Below, in pieces: positions 40,579 to 42,965 of a DNA stretch of 42,965 nucleotides (its first letter is position 1; the number at the start of each line of letters is the position of its first letter). The position numbers were made by a program, and so were the translations under genes. A model generated the notes under the pieces. That model made no database searches, was not told where the DNA came from, and saw nothing but the letters and a program-made list of their open reading frames with translations. The stretch comes from Planctomycetota bacterium (GTDB lineage Bacteria; Planctomycetota; MHYJ01; WSZJ01; JACPWG01), in the NCBI GenBank assembly GCA_016197205.1, contig JACPWG010000078.1, positions 1 through 42,965 of the forward strand. The letters are read 5' to 3'.

Positions 40579-40966
40579 ACGGATCCTCATCGTGGACGAC
40601 AATCCGACGAACCTGAAGCTCGCGCGCGTCATCCTCCGCTACGAGGGGTTCGAGGTCCGCACTGCCGCGGACGCGGAGGAGGCCGTCGCCGCCGTCGCCG
40701 AGTTTCGGCCGCTGCTCATCCTCATGGATCTGCAGCTCCCGGGGATGGACGGCCTGGAGTTGACGCGCCGGCTGAAGGCGGACCCCGCGACGCGGGAGAT
40801 CCGGATCCTCGCCCTGACCGCGTACGCGATGAAGGGGGACGAGGAGAAGGCGCGCGAGGCCGGCTGCGACGGCTACCTGTCGAAGCCGGTTGACAGCGAG
40901 ACGTTGGTCGGCGCGGTGGTGCGGGCCTTGGAAGCGACGATTGGGAAATTGGAGGAGCCCGGATGA
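40568..40966 (+). CDS. Single-domain response regulator (CheY/DivK type)
   Basis: 132 residues from GTG 40568, which has GGGAGGGG about 6-13 bases upstream and lies inside the last codons of the hybrid kinase. An ATG-independent longer frame to 40517 would read further into that gene. Complete receiver: Asp10-Asp11, phosphoacceptor Asp54 (I-L-M-D-L-Q-L-P-G-M-D-G), Thr84 and Lys106 (Y-L-S-K-P-V-D). There is no output domain. By position it probably receives or relays phosphate from the upstream kinase. It overlaps the next gene by 4 bp. Confidence 0.93.
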   Translation: MGGERILIVDDNPTNLKLARVILRYEGFEVRTAADAEEAVAAVAEFRPLLILMDLQLPGMDGLELTRRLKADPATREIRILALTAYAMKGDEEKAREAGCDGYLSKPVDSETLVGAVVRALEATIGKLEEPG

Positions 40967-42965
40967 CGACCCGCACGATCCTGGTCGTGGACGACGACGA
41001 GGCCTCCCGGAAGGTCCTTCAGGAGTTCCTCACCTCGGACGGGTACAATGTCCAGACGGTCGCGGACGGGATGGGGGCACTCCGGCTCGCCGGGACGACG
41101 ATGCCCGACCTCCTCCTCTTGGATCTCGGGTTGCCGGACCTCGACGGAGTGGAGGTCATGCATCGGCTTCGCGCCATGACGGGCGGCGCCGAGGTCCCGA
41201 TCCTGGCCTTGTCGGGCGACCTTCCCCGGCTGGTGGAGATGAGGGCCGCGGCCGCGGGATTTTCGGAGTTTCTCAAGAAGCCGATCCACGCACACCAGCT
41301 CCGGGCCACGGTACGGACCTATCTGCCGCGCCGCACGCCCCCTCCCGAGGCGCCGGGCCGGGGGCGACTCGTCCTCATCGCCGACGACGACCCCGTGCAG
41401 CTCAAGCTCCTTGCCATCCGCCTGCGGGAACTGGGACTCCAGGTCGAGACGGCCAAGAACGGCGAGGAGGCCTTGGCCCTGGCGCGAGCGACGCACCCCG
41501 TCGCCATCGTGAGCGACATCCTCATGCCCCGCCTCGACGGCTTCGGGCTCTGCCTTGCGCTGCGGCGCGAATCGGCCCTCGCGAACGTCCCGATCATCCT
41601 CCTCTCGTCAACCTACTCCGAGAAGGCGGACCGCCGTCTGGCCCAAGACGTCGGCGCGCGGGCCATGCTCTTCCGGACACCCGAGAACGAAGAGGTGATG
41701 AAGGTCCTCTTCGAGGTCCTCGACGGGGCGTGCCCCCCGGCAGCGAAACCGGGCGTGCCGGACGACCTGCCCGCGGCCGACGACTACACGCCTCGCCTGA
41801 TCCAGCAGCTCGAGCACCAGGCCTCCCTCGCCGAGACCCTCTCCCGGCGGAACGCCGTGCAGGGGATGGAGCTGGCCGTCCTGGCCCGGATCACCGACAG
41901 GCTGGCGGGGCATGCCTCTCTGGAGGTGCTGCTCGGCGATGTCCTCGCGAAGCTCGGCGAGGCGTGCGAGTCGGAGCGCGGCGCGATCTTCGCCGTCGCG
42001 CCCGACGGGGCCCTGACGATCCTCGCCCGGCACGGGCTCACGGGAGTCGACGACGCGGAGCTGTGCGGGTTCTTCGGTTGCGCGGACCTCGTCCGGCAGG
42101 TGCGCGACACGAGGAGCCTGCTCGCCCTCCCCTCCTCGCGAATCCCCGCGGAGCGGACCCGGCCGCTCCTCGCGCGCCTGGACGCGCAGTCGATCGTCCT
42201 CTCTCCGCTCGTTCAGGGGAACGACGTCTTCGGCGTGGCGGTCCTCGCCTCCCGGACGGTCAACCTGCACGGCGAGGGGCTGGCCTTCCTCCGGACCGGG
42301 ACCGCCCAGATCGGGCAGGCGATCGCCCTCGCTCGGAGCCTCGAGCGCGCAACGGCGTCCGAGCGACGCTACGCCGAGCTGGTCGAAGGGGTCGACGCGG
42401 CCGTCTGGGAGTTCGACGTCGTGGCCGACCGTGTGACCTTCGTCAACCGGAAGCTGGTGGAGCTCCTCGGGTTCTCACAGGAGGACTGGCTGACCCGCCC
42501 TGAATTCTGGATCTCCACCATCCACCCCGCGGACCGGGAACGGGTCCGCTCGGAGAGCGGGAGGGCGATCGCGGAGTCGGAGCGCTTCGAGGTGGACCAC
42601 CGGTACGTGGCCGCGGACGGACGCACGGTCTGGATGCGGGACAGGGTGCACGTCGCGCGCGACGCCGCGGCGGGGCCGATCCGGCTCTTTGGGGTCTCGG
42701 TCGACGTCACCGCCGCCAGGCTCGCCGCACAACGCAGGGACGCCGAACACGCCGTCGCGAGGATCCTCTCGGAGGCGGACGGCACGGCGGATACCGATCG
42801 GAACCTGCTGGAGGGCATCGGCGGCGCCCTGGGGTGGGAGGTCGGTGCCATCTACAGCATTCACCCCAAGGGGGAGACCCTGCAGCTCGACGCCTTCTGG
42901 CATGCGTCCGATGTGCAGGTACCCCGGTTCGAGAGCCGGACACGCGGGGAGCGGTTCCAGAGCGG
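40963..42965 (+). CDS. REC-REC-GAF-PAS signalling protein (3' end outside window)
   Basis: At least 667 residues, still open at the window end. ATG 40963 overlaps the previous stop as ATGA, with GGAGGAG 6-12 bases upstream. Receiver 1 (about 4-120) is complete: Asp10-12, Asp54, Lys105/106-Pro. Receiver 2 (about 136-255) keeps its acidic pocket and Asp185 (I-V-S-D-I-L-M-P-R-L-D-G), but the conserved Lys-Pro is replaced by Phe-Arg-Thr-Pro (237-240). A short coiled coil leads to a GAF domain (about 318-455), a PAS domain with PAC (about 470-590, W-E-F-D-V-V ... I-H-P-A-D-R-E-R-V), and the start of another GAF. The family usually ends in a histidine kinase or a GGDEF/phosphatase domain, which lies beyond the window. 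Confidence 0.9.
   Translation, partial: MTTRTILVVDDDEASRKVLQEFLTSDGYNVQTVADGMGALRLAGTTMPDLLLLDLGLPDLDGVEVMHRLRAMTGGAEVPILALSGDLPRLVEMRAAAAGFSEFLKKPIHAHQLRATVRTYLPRRTPPPEAPGRGRLVLIADDDPVQLKLLAIRLRELGLQVETAKNGEEALALARATHPVAIVSDILMPRLDGFGLCLALRRESALANVPIILLSSTYSEKADRRLAQDVGARAMLFRTPENEEVMKVLFEVLDGACPPAAKPGVPDDLPAADDYTPRLIQQLEHQASLAETLSRRNAVQGMELAVLARITDRLAGHASLEVLLGDVLAKLGEACESERGAIFAVAPDGALTILARHGLTGVDDAELCGFFGCADLVRQVRDTRSLLALPSSRIPAERTRPLLARLDAQSIVLSPLVQGNDVFGVAVLASRTVNLHGEGLAFLRTGTAQIGQAIALARSLERATASERRYAELVEGVDAAVWEFDVVADRVTFVNRKLVELLGFSQEDWLTRPEFWISTIHPADRERVRSESGRAIAESERFEVDHRYVAADGRTVWMRDRVHVARDAAAGPIRLFGVSVDVTAARLAAQRRDAEHAVARILSEADGTADTDRNLLEGIGGALGWEVGAIYSIHPKGETLQLDAFWHASDVQVPRFESRTRGERFQS

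Noticed and set aside
34594..40632. 2,012-codon open frame on the minus strand opposite the PAS kinase
   Set aside because: It is the exact complement of a gene with clear domains and very high GC at third positions, which removes stop codons from the opposite strand. It has no recognisable motif.
40890..42503. 537-codon plus-strand frame over the REC-REC-GAF gene
   Set aside because: Out-of-frame shadow, rich in Arg/Gly/Pro. The frame from 40963 has clear receiver, GAF and PAS motifs.

Overview
The window looks like a piece of a very GC-rich bacterial chromosome (roughly 70 % by eye, not computed). I lean towards a Planctomycetota-type organism. The reasons are several large Ser/Thr kinases fused to membrane, TPR or sulfatase-modifying-type domains, HEAT-repeat proteins, a 2,000-residue PAS array kinase, many short palindromic intergenic repeats, and a cell-wall gene cluster that stops at ftsQ with no ftsA/ftsZ after it. 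Myxococcota or another large-genome phylum is not excluded, because there is no rRNA or marker phylogeny here.

Layout. 1-193: end of a GspE/PilB-type ATPase. 611-10203: signalling block with two tandem membrane Ser/Thr kinases, a DUF3592-like plus HEAT membrane protein, and a third kinase fused to a formylglycine-generating-enzyme-like domain that has lost most of its kinase C-lobe. 10235-10465: a deleted GspE remnant. 10522-11351: a minus-strand two-gene nucleotidyltransferase module. 11684-13230: a minus-strand HEAT protein broken by one frameshift. 13769-14578: TerC-family membrane protein. 15193-16985: tRNA-Gln(CTG) directly upstream of glnS on the minus strand. 18101-20481: astacin-like metalloprotease and YchJ-like SEC-C protein, which share a promoter/leader motif. 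20630-22036: minus-strand ATPase with a DUF234-type C-terminus. 22904-30072: ftsW-murG-murC-murB-ddl-ftsQ, the middle of a dcw cluster. 30891-34028: a membrane protein and an unusual RadC with an extra iron-sulfur-like cysteine motif. 34606-42965: a signalling operon of a hybrid histidine kinase with nine exactly periodic PAS units between two further PAS domains, a single-domain response regulator, and a REC-REC-GAF-PAS protein cut by the window end.

Intergenic space is packed with small non-coding repeats. The clearest is a 145-bp palindromic element with inverted ends starting GCGCCCGCGCAA. Four complete copies are each flanked by a different perfect 3-bp direct repeat (TGA, AAA, TTA, TAA), which is the signature of transposition by a non-autonomous element. 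Two other palindromes also have possible 3-bp duplications. A second motif, GGGCATGGTTCAAA, occurs twelve times, all between genes, and often bounds composite repeats. The dcw cluster is flanked by repeat-rich gaps on both sides, and three degenerate genes lie together at 8.5-13.3 kb.

How the genes work together. The cell-wall block makes UDP-MurNAc (MurB), ligates L-Ala (MurC), makes D-Ala-D-Ala (Ddl), forms lipid II (MurG) and polymerises it (FtsW), with FtsQ as divisome scaffold. The two ends of the window are signal-transduction loci whose inputs cannot be read from sequence. The genes between them look like independent units separated by repeats.
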